From Polynucleobacter sp. AP-Capit-er-40B-B4 (GTDB lineage Bacteria; Pseudomonadota; Gammaproteobacteria; Burkholderiales; Burkholderiaceae): DNA of 64,000 nt. The stretch covers positions 62,001 through 126,000 of the forward strand of contig NZ_JACVOV010000001.1 in NCBI RefSeq assembly GCF_018882245.1. The letters run 5' to 3'. The notes below the pieces were generated by a model. The model worked only from the letters and a program-made list of their open reading frames with translations, was not told where the DNA came from and did not search any database. Below are positions 52,607 to 62,011 of this stretch, piece by piece; within the stretch, counting starts at the first letter, position 1, and every line of letters begins with the position of its first letter. Made by a program: the position numbers and the translations under genes.

Positions 52607-53785
52607 ATGAGTAAAGTAAGTTTTAACTGGGCAGACCCCCTGCTTCTTGATACCCAGCTGACTGAAGAAGAGCGCATGGTTCGTGACGCTGCCGCTGAAT
52701 ATGCTCAAGGCCGTTTAATGCCGCGCATTCATGATGCCTATCGCAATGAAACCACCGATCCGGCTATCTTCCGCGAAATGGGTGAACTTGGTCTTTTGGG
52801 AATCACCATCCCAGAACAGTACGGCGGAGCAAATCTCAACTATGTTTCCTACGGTTTAATCGCCCGTGAAATCGAACGTGTGGATTCTGGTTATCGCTCC
52901 ATGATGAGCGTGCAGTCTTCCTTGGTGATGGTTCCTATTAATGAATTTGGTAGCGAAGCACAGAAGCAAAAATACCTTCCTAAATTAGCAAGCGGCGAAT
53001 GGATTGGTTGTTTTGGTTTAACAGAACCCAACTATGGCTCAGATGCTGGTGGCATGATTACTCGCGCCAAGAAAGTTCCTGGCGGATTTTCTTTAACTGG
53101 CTCCAAGATGTGGATCTCCAACTCCCCGATTGCGGATGTATTTGTGGTCTGGGCAAAGAATGATGAAGGCATCATTCGTGGCTATATCCTTGAAAAAGGC
53201 ATGAAGGGCTTAAGTGCGCCGAAGATCACTGGCAAGATGGGTCTACGCGCATCTATTACCGGCGAAATCGTCATGGACGAAGTATTCGTACCAGCGGAAA
53301 ATGAATTTCCTGAAATTGAAGGCCTCAAAGGCCCCTTCACTTGCTTAAACTCAGCCCGCTATGGCATCGCCTGGGGAGCACTTGGCGCTGCTGAATGGTG
53401 CTGGTATGCCGCGCGCCAATACACCATGGATCGCAAGCAGTTTGGCAAGCCACTGGCTGCCAATCAATTGATTCAAAAGAAATTGGCTGATATGCAAACC
53501 GAAATCACATTGGGACTCCAGGGCTGCTTACGCTTAGGTCGTATGAAAGACGAAGGTATCGCCGCTCCAGAAATCACCTCCATCATGAAGCGTAACTCTT
53601 GCGGCAAGTCTTTAGATATTGCCCGCATGGCACGTGATATGCATGGTGGTAACGGTATCTCAGATGAGTATGGCGTTGTGCGTCACATGCTGAACTTAGA
53701 AGTCGTTAATACCTATGAAGGTACTCACGATATTCACGCCCTCATTCTGGGTCGTGCGCAAACAGGCATTCAGGCCTTTAGTTAA
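52607..53785 (+). CDS. gcdH: Glutaryl-CoA dehydrogenase
   Basis: An FAD acyl-CoA dehydrogenase that oxidises and decarboxylates glutaryl-CoA to crotonyl-CoA in lysine/tryptophan catabolism, donating electrons to ETF. The sequence [18 protein letters not shown] is the family start; [16 protein letters not shown] (about 136-151) binds FAD; the catalytic Glu is in [16 protein letters not shown] near the C-terminus. 392 residues. AAGGC precedes the ATG. Confidence 0.96.
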   Translation: MSKVSFNWADPLLLDTQLTEEERMVRDAAAEYAQGRLMPRIHDAYRNETTDPAIFREMGELGLLGITIPEQYGGANLNYVSYGLIAREIERVDSGYRSMMSVQSSLVMVPINEFGSEAQKQKYLPKLASGEWIGCFGLTEPNYGSDAGGMITRAKKVPGGFSLTGSKMWISNSPIADVFVVWAKNDEGIIRGYILEKGMKGLSAPKITGKMGLRASITGEIVMDEVFVPAENEFPEIEGLKGPFTCLNSARYGIAWGALGAAEWCWYAARQYTMDRKQFGKPLAANQLIQKKLADMQTEITLGLQGCLRLGRMKDEGIAAPEITSIMKRNSCGKSLDIARMARDMHGGNGISDEYGVVRHMLNLEVVNTYEGTHDIHALILGRAQTGIQAFS

Positions 53786-53793
53786 TAAGCCAA

Positions 53794-54867
53794 TTAAGCA
53801 CCCAGCTTACTGACGATGGCCTTTGCTGCTCTGGCAAAGGCCTCATCACTATCATCATCTAGCTGTACAAAATTCTCCATTCTGTATTGAGGAAAATTGC
53901 GCACAATCGATGATTGATAGGATGGGTCGTAATGTTTTACCAACAACTCTTCAACAAGCTCCGGAAAATTGCCAGCATCAATTGCCTCATTCCATTTGGC
54001 AATCTGCACTTTTCCATAATGAGCTGTTAGCAGCGCTAATTTACGTTTGAAGTTATCCGTATCAGTTAAGAAGTGATGGTACTCACGAATTAACCAGGAA
54101 ACTCGTGTTTGTGTGCTCGATCTTAGTTCGATACAAGACCCATTACGAATTTTCTCCATCAAGGCATCGGGTACATGTAAGCCCCCTACCTTCTTGCTCT
54201 CGGACTCCACAAATACTGGCCTAGCGGGGTCAAGCGAACGTAAGGCATTCCATAGTGCAGTCTCAAAGCCTTTTTGCGATGGCTGGTCCTCATTGGGTTC
54301 ATTACCAAGCACCGAGCCACGATGAACTGCTAGACCCTCTAAATCAAGGATCTGAGCCCCCAGAGCGCCAATCTCTTGAAGTACTCGCGTCTTACCGCTA
54401 CCCGTCATTCCGCAAATAACCTGAAATGAAAATTGACCAGCTGCCTGTTCTAGACCATCAATCACCGTACGACGAAAACCTTGGTAACCACCTTCTAGCT
54501 GTTTAGCTTTCCAACCAATCCGATTGAGAATGTGAGTAAAGGCGCCACTGCGTTCTCCACCACGCCAGCAATAAATTAATGGACGCCATTCACGAGGCAA
54601 TTCTAGAAAGTGATTTTCAAGATGAGCGGCAATGTTTTTCGATACTAAAGCTGCGCCCAGCTTTTTGGCTGCAAATGGAGACTCTTGTTTATAAAGTGTT
54701 CCTATTTTTGCGCGCTCTTCATTATCAAGAACGGGGTAATTAACTGCGCCAGGAATATGGTCTAAAGCAAACTCAGCAGGAGATCTCACATCAATCACGA
54801 GATCAAACTGATCTAGCTCAGATAAAAATTGATCAACTCTTAAGATATGCGGATTACTGGGTTGCAC
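53794..54867 (-). CDS. mnmH: tRNA 2-selenouridine synthase (SelU/MnmH)
   Basis: Converts 2-thiouridine at the tRNA wobble position to geranylated and then selenouridine. The N-terminal rhodanese domain (about 10-130) has the active Cys in LIYCWRGGERSG (about 95) and DVRSPAEF; a P-loop domain follows with GMTGSGKTR (about 152-160). 357 residues, normal. Convergent with gcdH (8 bp between stops). Confidence 0.94.
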   Translation of the reverse strand: MQPSNPHILRVDQFLSELDQFDLVIDVRSPAEFALDHIPGAVNYPVLDNEERAKIGTLYKQESPFAAKKLGAALVSKNIAAHLENHFLELPREWRPLIYCWRGGERSGAFTHILNRIGWKAKQLEGGYQGFRRTVIDGLEQAAGQFSFQVICGMTGSGKTRVLQEIGALGAQILDLEGLAVHRGSVLGNEPNEDQPSQKGFETALWNALRSLDPARPVFVESESKKVGGLHVPDALMEKIRNGSCIELRSSTQTRVSWLIREYHHFLTDTDNFKRKLALLTAHYGKVQIAKWNEAIDAGNFPELVEELLVKHYDPSYQSSIVRNFPQYRMENFVQLDDDSDEAFARAAKAIVSKLGA

Positions 54868-54873
54868 GATAGA

Positions 54874-55293
54874 CTAGCGCAACTTTTGCAAAACATGTTC
54901 AGGCCAAGGGGCCGACTTATTAGTGGTGAGGTCTACCCACACCATGGTGGCGCCACCAATAGCCGCCTCGACTTCAGGCGAGGTAGTTAAAGCCATGCTG
55001 GTATAGACGTCCAAACTGGTTCTGCCAATGGCGCCAATGGAGGTCTTTAATATCAACTCACCCGGGAACGAGAGTTGTTGATAGAAGTTACAAAAACCGT
55101 TGAGCATCAACATAGATTCGCGACCAGGGGCAACCTCGTAACCCATAGCAGTAATCCATTCACAACGGGCCTGCTCCATGTAGCGAAAGTAAATAGTATT
55201 GTTCACGTGCCCATACGCATCCATATCACCCCAACGAATGGGCATGATCATTTCGTGAACTAGCTTACGCTCTTCAGGAATGGCGATACGCAT
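54874..55293 (-). CDS. Hotdog-fold acyl-CoA thioesterase (4HBT, YbgC/FadM-like)
   Basis: A 139-residue hotdog enzyme that hydrolyses acyl-CoA thioesters. The active-site loop WGDMDAYGHVNNTIYFRYME (about 20-39) carries the catalytic Asp. Lies 6 bp upstream of mnmH in the same orientation. Substrate cannot be told from the sequence. Confidence 0.9.
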   Translation of the reverse strand: MRIAIPEERKLVHEMIMPIRWGDMDAYGHVNNTIYFRYMEQARCEWITAMGYEVAPGRESMLMLNGFCNFYQQLSFPGELILKTSIGAIGRTSLDVYTSMALTTSPEVEAAIGGATMVWVDLTTNKSAPWPEHVLQKLR

Positions 55294-55314
55294 GGTTTAG
55301 CGAGCAGACTTTAA

Positions 55315-55659
55315 TTAACCAAGCTGTAAAGCAAGTTGGTACAAATTTGTAGAGCGTGCGCCAGAGCGACAAAATGCGAGAACGGGTCCAGGCAATGTTT
55401 TTAAGAGTCGCGCCATTTCTTGTACTTGAGCAGGAGTGAATGCACCTGGCACCACTGGTAAGTAAACGTAATTTAAGCCCAGCTTTTCCGCTTCGGCTTG
55501 AATTGCGGCATTCAAAGGTTGGCTTGGGCCACCCTCACCGTCTGGACGGTTATTAATGACGCTCTTATAGCCTTGTTTGGCAATTTCAGCCAAATGGCTT
55601 GGGTCGATCTGACCGAGAGTGCCAAACTGAGCGTTATGGCAAGAAATAGGAAGACTCAT
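55315..55659 (-). CDS. TIGR01244-type sulfurtransferase/phosphatase-like protein (DUF442)
   Basis: A 114-residue protein-tyrosine-phosphatase-like fold with FCRSGARSTNLY (about 95-106), where the Cys can carry a persulfide. In bacteria this family occurs with YeeE/YedE sulfur carriers, as here, and with sulfide dioxygenase. Role in handling sulfane sulfur is inferred from context. Starts after AGGG, at ATG 55659. Confidence 0.88.
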   Translation of the reverse strand: MSLPISCHNAQFGTLGQIDPSHLAEIAKQGYKSVINNRPDGEGGPSQPLNAAIQAEAEKLGLNYVYLPVVPGAFTPAQVQEMARLLKTLPGPVLAFCRSGARSTNLYQLALQLG

Positions 55660-55713
55660 GAAACCCTCTATATCGAATAAATATGAATAGGGTTGATTTT
55701 AAAGCAGGCTTGC

Positions 55714-56160
55714 CTAGATGTTCGTGGGCTTGTTTTTATGGGCAGTAAAGAAGCGCTCGCAAATCTCCATGCCAGCTAGCATGGCAACAACAAACACCAA
55801 GGCCTTCAGGTGGCCTGCGCCCAGAGCAACTAGGGCTGGACCAGGACAAAAGCCAGCGATCCCCCAGCCAGCTCCAAAAATCAAGCTGCCGATAATCAAT
55901 GGCTTAGTAATGTCTCTACGTGTAGGGATATGCAGCGCCCCACCAAAAAAAGCTTCAGTTCTCTTACTAACAACGTAGAACCCCGCTAGACCAACAATCA
56001 CAGCACCCATCATGACAAACATTAATGATGGATCCCAATTGCCAGTTAAATCTAAAAATCCCAAGACTTTCTGAGGATTACTCATGCCGGAGATAATCAA
56101 GCCCCAGCCAAAAAGCACACCAATTGCATACTGACCAAAGAGGCTGAAATGTTTTCTCAT
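55714..56160 (-). CDS. YeeE/YedE family membrane protein (second half type), 148 aa
   Basis: A four-helix membrane protein of the sulfur-transport YeeE/YedE family. The conserved Cys motif is in WGIAGFCPGPALVALG (about 100-115). Paired with the gene directly upstream (1 bp gap), like the PmpA/PmpB pairs, the two halves probably assemble one channel for a sulfur compound. Confidence 0.9.
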   Translation of the reverse strand: MRKHFSLFGQYAIGVLFGWGLIISGMSNPQKVLGFLDLTGNWDPSLMFVMMGAVIVGLAGFYVVSKRTEAFFGGALHIPTRRDITKPLIIGSLIFGAGWGIAGFCPGPALVALGAGHLKALVFVVAMLAGMEICERFFTAHKNKPTNI

Positions 56161-56161
56161 C

Positions 56162-56599
56162 TCACACTCCGATCAAGTGACGCAAAAAGTACACAGTGAT
56201 AAAGCCTGCACCCATAAAAGAGAGCGTAGCCACTAATGAGCGTGGCGATAAACGTGAAAGACCGCAAATACCATGACCACTCGTACAGCCTGAACCATAT
56301 TGAGCACCAAAGCCTACTAGAAGGCCAGCAATCACAATCGCGAACCAATCCGCTTCAATTTCTACTACCGGGAATATGCCAAAAAATAACGCTGCCAGAA
56401 AAGGTGCGGTTATCAAACCCAACACTAGAGCAACACGCCATGCTGAATCAGTCAATTTAGGATGCAATAAACCAGAAACAATTCCGCTAATACCCAAAAT
56501 ACGACCATGCAATAAAACATACAAGGCCGCAGCAATCCCCAGAATCATCCCGCCTAACAAGGAAGGAATGGGGGTAAAAGACATCCAATCAATTTGCAT
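56162..56599 (-). CDS. YeeE/YedE family membrane protein (first half type), 145 aa
   Basis: Four or so transmembrane helices and the typical GFGAQYGSGCTSGHGICGLS motif (about 93-112), whose Cys is thought to touch the transported sulfur species. Immediately upstream of the matching half-protein gene with 1 bp between them; 19 bp downstream of the full-length YeeE-like gene. Confidence 0.91.
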   Translation of the reverse strand: MQIDWMSFTPIPSLLGGMILGIAAALYVLLHGRILGISGIVSGLLHPKLTDSAWRVALVLGLITAPFLAALFFGIFPVVEIEADWFAIVIAGLLVGFGAQYGSGCTSGHGICGLSRLSPRSLVATLSFMGAGFITVYFLRHLIGV

Positions 56600-56618
56600 T
56601 ATTCAGCCGTATTTGAAA

Positions 56619-57749
56619 TTAACTGCAAGGATTAGGAGCAAGTCGTATTTGCAAATAACGCAAACCTAAATAAGCCCCAAAGATAAATCCAGGCAAAGCC
56701 AGCAATGAACCAATGGCAAGAGTGGAAATACCGCTTAAGCCCTGTCCTACTGTACAACCCAAAGCAGTTACGCCACCAAAGCCCATGAGCGCAGCGCCAA
56801 CCAAATGGTTAGCAGTGTCTTCGGTATTACGAAAGGATTCCCAGCGAAACGATTTAGTGGCGATCGATATCACAGCAGAGCCCAAAATCATGCCTAGCAC
56901 AGCAACAATGCCTACTGTGAGCACTTTGGATGTATCGCTATACATCATCAACCAATCCAAGGAATAAGCATATGGAGCAACAAACGATAGACTTTCCATG
57001 CGACCTGAATTGGTTACCAAAAACACTTCTTCTAAAGTGTTTGGATCTTCGGCGACATACCCTAGGTTTCCTGATACCCACCACACAGCACAAATCGCCA
57101 ATCCTACAGCGATACCTGCAAATAGATTTTCAGCGGTCCAAAATGCTTTGCTAGCCAAGGCATAAGCAATGAATGCTGCACCAATGATCAAGCCTAGAGC
57201 CAGATGAAGTTGAGGGCGAGCAATACCAAGAGGCGCGCTCAAAAGACTAGGTAAATCCTGTGGAGTATTAAAGGCGATAAAAAACGTATCCAAAGTATTA
57301 ATACGCACTACACCCAAGAAACCACGCATTGTCATATAGGCTGTTAATCCCAGCACCATAAACACTACGATGGACTTTAAATTGCCACCACCAATACGGA
57401 TCAAGGTTTTACTGCCGCATCCTGAAGCTAACACCATACCCAAGCCAAACAGAACGCTTCCGACGATTGTGGAGAGCCATAAAAATTTATTGCCGGTATA
57501 AAAACTTTTGAGTGGATCAATCAAACCAACATAAGACATCAAGGTGAAACCAATAATGGCAACGCCGATAGCCAAAAACCATTGCTTTAAACGGCCCCAG
57601 CTAGACATGATGAAAATGTCAGAAACTGCGCCCATGCTGCAAAACCCTGTTTTCTGCATCACTGCACCCAGAAAAAAGGTAATGGCAAAAGTTGCCCAGA
57701 GAACTGACTTGCTTAACGAACTAATATCTACAACATCCATAGCGATCAA
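56619..57749 (-). CDS. YeeE/YedE family transporter (thiosulfate-type), 376 aa
   Basis: A full-length member with about nine or ten TM helices. It has Cys motifs ASGCGSKTLIRIGGGN (about 108-123) and GCTVGQGLSGISTLA (about 331-345), comparable to TsuA-like thiosulfate uptake proteins. Located with sulfur-oxidation genes, so it probably imports thiosulfate or a related anion; substrate unproven. Confidence 0.88.
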   Translation of the reverse strand: MIAMDVVDISSLSKSVLWATFAITFFLGAVMQKTGFCSMGAVSDIFIMSSWGRLKQWFLAIGVAIIGFTLMSYVGLIDPLKSFYTGNKFLWLSTIVGSVLFGLGMVLASGCGSKTLIRIGGGNLKSIVVFMVLGLTAYMTMRGFLGVVRINTLDTFFIAFNTPQDLPSLLSAPLGIARPQLHLALGLIIGAAFIAYALASKAFWTAENLFAGIAVGLAICAVWWVSGNLGYVAEDPNTLEEVFLVTNSGRMESLSFVAPYAYSLDWLMMYSDTSKVLTVGIVAVLGMILGSAVISIATKSFRWESFRNTEDTANHLVGAALMGFGGVTALGCTVGQGLSGISTLAIGSLLALPGFIFGAYLGLRYLQIRLAPNPCS

Positions 57750-57761
57750 ATCTTGAAAAAA

Positions 57762-58079
57762 TTAAGGTTTAAATTTGTAAAACTGTTGATTGAGAAAAGC
57801 GGTGACATCCGCTTCATCCTCAGGAAATAAATCAAGGCGAAGCTCTGTATTGCAGAGGGACACCATCTTCTTCAAATTGGCGAGAGACTTTACCTTGCTA
57901 TCAGAGCGCGTATAAATCATGTCGCCATTACCAAAGCCGGTTTTCTTAGCATGACATGCGTAGCACTTCTGCTGGTCTATGGTCTTGCCATTTGCCAAAT
58001 CTGGGGCGGCGATCGCTGGAGCGCTTATGAGCGCACTGAAAGCGATTGCTGAGATAGATCGGAGAAAAGTCATTTTCAT
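57762..58079 (-). CDS. Small periplasmic cytochrome c, 105 aa
   Basis: Signal peptide (1-24, ends APAIAA) and one haem site C39-YA-CH43 (QQKCYACHAK). The distal Met may be in GNGDMIYTR. Lies between the YeeE genes and the SoxH-like gene on the same strand. Likely passes electrons from sulfur oxidation; partner not identifiable. Confidence 0.86.
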   Translation of the reverse strand: MKMTFLRSISAIAFSALISAPAIAAPDLANGKTIDQQKCYACHAKKTGFGNGDMIYTRSDSKVKSLANLKKMVSLCNTELRLDLFPEDEADVTAFLNQQFYKFKP

Positions 58080-58150
58080 TACAAATCAAGGATTTAGCAT
58101 TAATCCTCTATTTTAAGGCCCAATGGCTGAATTTGCCTTAGTTGGCCGTC

Positions 58151-59104
58151 TTACTCAGCCTGGATCGACAGATAGACGTTATAGGCATTCATCCGGTTAG
58201 CAGCCCTAAACAGCGGCATTCCCTCGTATTCAGACCAATCAGCCTGCTTATAGGCCTCTTCGAAAGGATCTAGGTTAATTGCGGCTTGAGCCATGGATTC
58301 ACGCAAATACTTGAGGTAATTCCTAGTGAAGGCGATGTCTTCAGCCGGTTTAACCGAGTAATTACCGTGTCCTGGAATCACAATATTGGGATTGAGTTTT
58401 TCAATCTCATCCAAAGCAATGAGCCACCCTTTGCTATCGGCGTTCCCAACAAATGGAATGCGACCCCTGAATACAAGATCACCAGCAAATAGCACCTTTT
58501 CAGATGGCACATACACCATCAGGTCTTCGGGTGCATGCGCAGGTCCAACTCTACTTACAAAGAAATCCACTCCACCAACAGACAACTTTGTTTTTTGATC
58601 AATCCATACATCCGCAGAAATTAACTTGGTATTTGAATTAACCCAAGGAGCAAAATCGATTCTTGAGGCAATTAAACGTTGCTTGGCAGTTTCAGAAGAG
58701 AGGTAATTTCTACCCTCACCCTGCGCATAGATCTTTGCACCAATTTTTTTAAACTCTTGCAAGCCATAAACATGGTCTGCGTGGTAGTGACTAACGATCA
58801 CTGCCACTATTTTCTGTGGAGTAATTTTCTTGATTTCAGCAATGAGCTTTTGTGCAAGAATCGGGGAACCCAAGGCATCAACAACAACCACTCCGCCAGG
58901 AGTCACTACAAAGCCAGCATTAGAAATAAAGTTTTGATTGGCACTACTTCCCATTTCTGGAAAGCCTTGTACAAAATAGGTATGGGGCGCTACCTGTATT
59001 GGCTTTAGCTGAATCGTATCGCCAGACTTGCCCTGCCCATAAGCCGAACCCAAAAAGATAAGGGATCCCATCAGGATCCCCACAAGACTTTTGAAGCAAT
59101 TCAT
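58151..59104 (-). CDS. Periplasmic metallo-beta-lactamase-fold hydrolase (SoxH-like)
   Basis: The start MNCFKSLVGILMGS at 59104 gives a proper signal peptide; a longer frame from 59140 adds residues without a ribosome site. Zinc-binding VSHYHADHVYG (HxHxDH) and a later GHGNYS motif are present. The family includes SoxH in sox clusters; its reaction in thiosulfate oxidation is not established. 317 aa. Confidence 0.82.
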   Translation of the reverse strand: MNCFKSLVGILMGSLIFLGSAYGQGKSGDTIQLKPIQVAPHTYFVQGFPEMGSSANQNFISNAGFVVTPGGVVVVDALGSPILAQKLIAEIKKITPQKIVAVIVSHYHADHVYGLQEFKKIGAKIYAQGEGRNYLSSETAKQRLIASRIDFAPWVNSNTKLISADVWIDQKTKLSVGGVDFFVSRVGPAHAPEDLMVYVPSEKVLFAGDLVFRGRIPFVGNADSKGWLIALDEIEKLNPNIVIPGHGNYSVKPAEDIAFTRNYLKYLRESMAQAAINLDPFEEAYKQADWSEYEGMPLFRAANRMNAYNVYLSIQAE

Positions 59105-59114
59105 ATATGGCTGT

Positions 59115-59552
59115 TTAAGGCTTGATGTAAGCAAAACCATCTTTATATTGCAGATCCGCTACACGAACGACACCCGATGGCGTGAAATCAGCATCTAGTG
59201 TGAACTGATCTTTTTTCAAGTTACGATTCTTGAGAGTAATCTCGCAAACCTCAAACTTCACACCGCGAGACTTTAAAGCGCCTACCAATGGCGCATAGTC
59301 TGTGCCACTTTTTTTGTCTTTGGCACCTTCCATCAGCAAGTCCACGCCATTGGCATGAGTGACCACAATAATGGTTGTTTGAGGTGCTACATCCAAATGA
59401 TTACGGATATTGCGCAGACCTTTTAGACCTTGGGTTTCGGCATCATCAATGTGGTAAACCACTTTTGTATTGCCGGCGGACTGAGCTGAGGCAAAAGAAC
59501 CAAAGCCAAAAGCCAAAGTCAGCATGGCAAGAATAAAGAGTAATTTTTTCAT
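59115..59552 (-). CDS. DsrE-family periplasmic protein, 145 aa
   Basis: Signal peptide 1-23 (FGSFASAQS). The rest is a DsrE/DsrF-like fold: VYHIDDAETQGLKGLRNIRN and a Cys at VCEITLKNRN (about 101). DsrE relatives transfer sulfur; this one sits between soxB and the SoxH-like gene and would be periplasmic. Family assignment moderate, role inferred. Confidence 0.8.
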   Translation of the reverse strand: MKKLLFILAMLTLAFGFGSFASAQSAGNTKVVYHIDDAETQGLKGLRNIRNHLDVAPQTTIIVVTHANGVDLLMEGAKDKKSGTDYAPLVGALKSRGVKFEVCEITLKNRNLKKDQFTLDADFTPSGVVRVADLQYKDGFAYIKP

Positions 59553-59573
59553 GCGTACATCCTCGGTAATAAA

Positions 59574-61304
59574 TTAGATTGGGGCCATGCCAGGGTTATT
59601 TGAAACACCCTTAATGATTGGCTCATTGAGCTTGACTGCTTTAACTACTTTGACATCGCGCAAGTGGCGTTCCATCACATCCCAGATCGCCTCGCCGCCA
59701 GCATTCTTTGCCTCTTCGCTAACCGGTGCCCAGCCTGCAACCTTATAAGTCTTACTCGCCTCAATAGGTTTACCGTTTAAGCGCATATCTGTAATGCGCT
59801 TGCCAGCTGTTTGTGCAGGGTCAATGGTGTATTGCATGCCACCAACGCGAACCATGTCACCACCCTGTTGATAATACGGATCCGGATTAAATAAGTTGTC
59901 GGCCACGTCCTCAAGAATGGTCTTGATGGTTTCACCACTCATATTGGTAACCGTAGTGTACGGATAAGTAATCGCCGTTTGATCCATCAGGTTCTCGCGT
60001 GTGATTGCTTGACCTGGCAACAGGCTGGTTCCCCAACGGAAGCCTGGTGAGAATGCAATCTCCGCATTCTTCTGCGCCATGAGGCCATCTAAGATAAGTT
60101 GATCAAAGCTGCCATTGAAGTTGCCACGTCGATACAAGAGGCCTTCAGTAGTGGCTAATTTTTCATTTAGTTTAGCTTCGAATGGCGCTCTAATTTTGGT
60201 GATCAACTTACTCATCGTTGGATCAGCAGGAATCATATTAGAGAAGATCGGGAGTAACTTATATCTGAAGTCGACTGGCTTACCGCCCTTCACATCGAAA
60301 TCGAGCACGCCCAAGAACTTGCTATTGGATCCCGCATTGGTAACAAGCGTTACACCACCCGCATTCTTTACCTTAACTGGAATAGGCACACCATCATGAG
60401 TATGGCCGCCTAGAATTGCATCTAAACCGCGTACGCGCGATGCCATCTTCAGGTCAACATCCATACCATTATGCGACAGAAGCACTACTACCTTAGCCCC
60501 TTTAGATCTAACTTCATCAATGGTCTTTTGCATATTCTCTTCTTGAATACCAAAGGTCCAGTCTGGGGTGAAGTATCTAGGATTTGCAATCGGGGTGTAC
60601 GGGAAGGCCTGGCCAATAATGGCAACCTGAATACCGTTCTGCACTTTCATGACGTATGGGTTAAACACCATATCGCCAAAGTCAGATGTCTTAATGTTTT
60701 GAGCAATAAATGAAACCTTACCTTTGAAATCGCCATTTATGATTTCCATTACGCGCTTCTCACCAAGAGTCATTTCCCAATGCGGTGTCATGACATCTAC
60801 GCCCAACGCCAAAGCAGCATCGACCATATCCTGGCCGTTGGTCCAAAGAGACGTACCAGAACCCTGCCAAGTATCACCGCCATCCAATAAGAGCGAGCCA
60901 GGGCGATTTGCCTTGATTTGCTTAATCAATGTAGCCATATGGGCGAAGCCACCCATCTTGCCGTAGTTCTGGGCTGCAGCTACGTAATCCAAGTAAGTGA
61001 ATGCATGGGCATCACGTGTGCCTGGTGCAATACCGTTGGCCTTTAGGAAATACTCGCCAACTAAGTGCGGAGTCTTGCCCTCTTGCGCGCCAATACCAAG
61101 GTTTACATTAGGCTCGCGGAAGTAAATCGGCAATAGTTGCGCATGACAGTCCGTGAAATGCAAAAAGTGCACGTTACCGAATTTGGGCAAGTCATAGAAT
61201 TTCTGTGCTGTGGTTTGAGCATTCACGAAATTGGACTGCAAGCTTAATCCACCTGCTGATGCAATAGCCAAAGCCTGCAGAAAGTCGCGACGATTTAATG
61301 ACAT
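59574..61304 (-). CDS. soxB: Thiosulfohydrolase SoxB
   Basis: Hydrolyses the sulfonate group from SoxY-bound thiosulfate and releases sulfate. A Tat signal peptide (NRRDFLQALA) leads it folded to the periplasm. Metal site motifs of the 5'-nucleotidase family: FTDCHAQ (about 51-57), DGGDTWQGSG (about 142-151) and GGHTHDG (about 297-303). 576 residues. Same operon as soxX, with a hairpin between. Confidence 0.97.
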   Translation of the reverse strand: MSLNRRDFLQALAIASAGGLSLQSNFVNAQTTAQKFYDLPKFGNVHFLHFTDCHAQLLPIYFREPNVNLGIGAQEGKTPHLVGEYFLKANGIAPGTRDAHAFTYLDYVAAAQNYGKMGGFAHMATLIKQIKANRPGSLLLDGGDTWQGSGTSLWTNGQDMVDAALALGVDVMTPHWEMTLGEKRVMEIINGDFKGKVSFIAQNIKTSDFGDMVFNPYVMKVQNGIQVAIIGQAFPYTPIANPRYFTPDWTFGIQEENMQKTIDEVRSKGAKVVVLLSHNGMDVDLKMASRVRGLDAILGGHTHDGVPIPVKVKNAGGVTLVTNAGSNSKFLGVLDFDVKGGKPVDFRYKLLPIFSNMIPADPTMSKLITKIRAPFEAKLNEKLATTEGLLYRRGNFNGSFDQLILDGLMAQKNAEIAFSPGFRWGTSLLPGQAITRENLMDQTAITYPYTTVTNMSGETIKTILEDVADNLFNPDPYYQQGGDMVRVGGMQYTIDPAQTAGKRITDMRLNGKPIEASKTYKVAGWAPVSEEAKNAGGEAIWDVMERHLRDVKVVKAVKLNEPIIKGVSNNPGMAPI

Positions 61305-61323
61305 ATAAGTATTTCCTTAAGAA

Positions 61324-61343
61324 AACAGGCCTGCCGGCCTGTT
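61324..61343 (-). terminator. Hairpin between soxX and soxB
   Basis: AACAGGCC (61324-61331), loop TGCC, GGCCTGTT (61336-61343): a perfect 8-bp stem lying between the soxX stop and the soxB start. On the minus strand it is followed by TTCTT. It could reduce or stabilise transcript ends within the sox operon; not a full terminator. Confidence 0.45.
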
Positions 61344-61353
61344 CTTTGATTCG

Positions 61354-61992
61354 TTACTGATTAACTGGAGAGGCAGGATCAAGCAGTAAGGCCATAACAT
61401 CCTGAATCTGCTGCTCATTTAAGAGCTTGAAGTGTGCAAATCGCGGCATATTGCTACACGCGTTATACGCCTTGGAATTATTAATGCGATTCCAGGTGTA
61501 AGTAACCACCTCTTGAGAATAGCCACGCAGCTTTCCGTAACCGGTCAAAGATGGTCCGATGTTTCCATAAGAGATCTCTTTAGCATCAATCTGATGACAG
61601 TTATAGCAACCGCCGCCCACTACAGTGTCAGCCTTGTCAGTCCAGGTTGCACCGCGGCCACTTTGAGCAATTGCCTCGCCCTTCTTCCAGTCGCCAATAT
61701 ATTTGCCATCAGATGGCTGCTTGATTGAAGCCATATTGATTTTCTGAATCTTTTCACGCATCTTCTCACCCTGCTTGCTATTAGCAAACTTTGGGTCTGA
61801 GCAGAACTTTTGCGTTTCATCTTGTTGAATACGATCCAATCCTGCAATGCCTTCAGCCTTAAAACTATCGGACATCATCTTATTGAACTTTGGATCATTC
61901 TTTTGTTGAGCAACAGCTACGTTTTGTAGAAAGCTTGCAGCAACAATAAATCCGGCGATAGTTAAGAGCTTTTTGATATTTGTATTTTTCAT
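61354..61992 (-). CDS. soxX: SoxX, cytochrome c subunit of SoxAX
   Basis: Electron-accepting partner of SoxA. Signal peptide 1-28 (SFLQNVAVA-QQ), one haem site GGCYNCHQID (CxxCH, about 127-132), and NIGPSLTGYGKLRGYS typical for SoxX with the ligand Met likely in CSNMPRFAHF. 212 aa; the N-terminal extension before the haem domain is common in this group. Encoded just after soxA. Confidence 0.95.
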   Translation of the reverse strand: MKNTNIKKLLTIAGFIVAASFLQNVAVAQQKNDPKFNKMMSDSFKAEGIAGLDRIQQDETQKFCSDPKFANSKQGEKMREKIQKINMASIKQPSDGKYIGDWKKGEAIAQSGRGATWTDKADTVVGGGCYNCHQIDAKEISYGNIGPSLTGYGKLRGYSQEVVTYTWNRINNSKAYNACSNMPRFAHFKLLNEQQIQDVMALLLDPASPVNQ

Positions 61993-62011
61993 GATCTTTA
62001 TCTCTTATCTC

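Noticed and set aside
52503-52607. Longer start of the queuosine transporter
   Set aside because: The extra 35 residues do not fit the family and would overlap the divergent gcdH start; the ATG at 52502 is the normal start.
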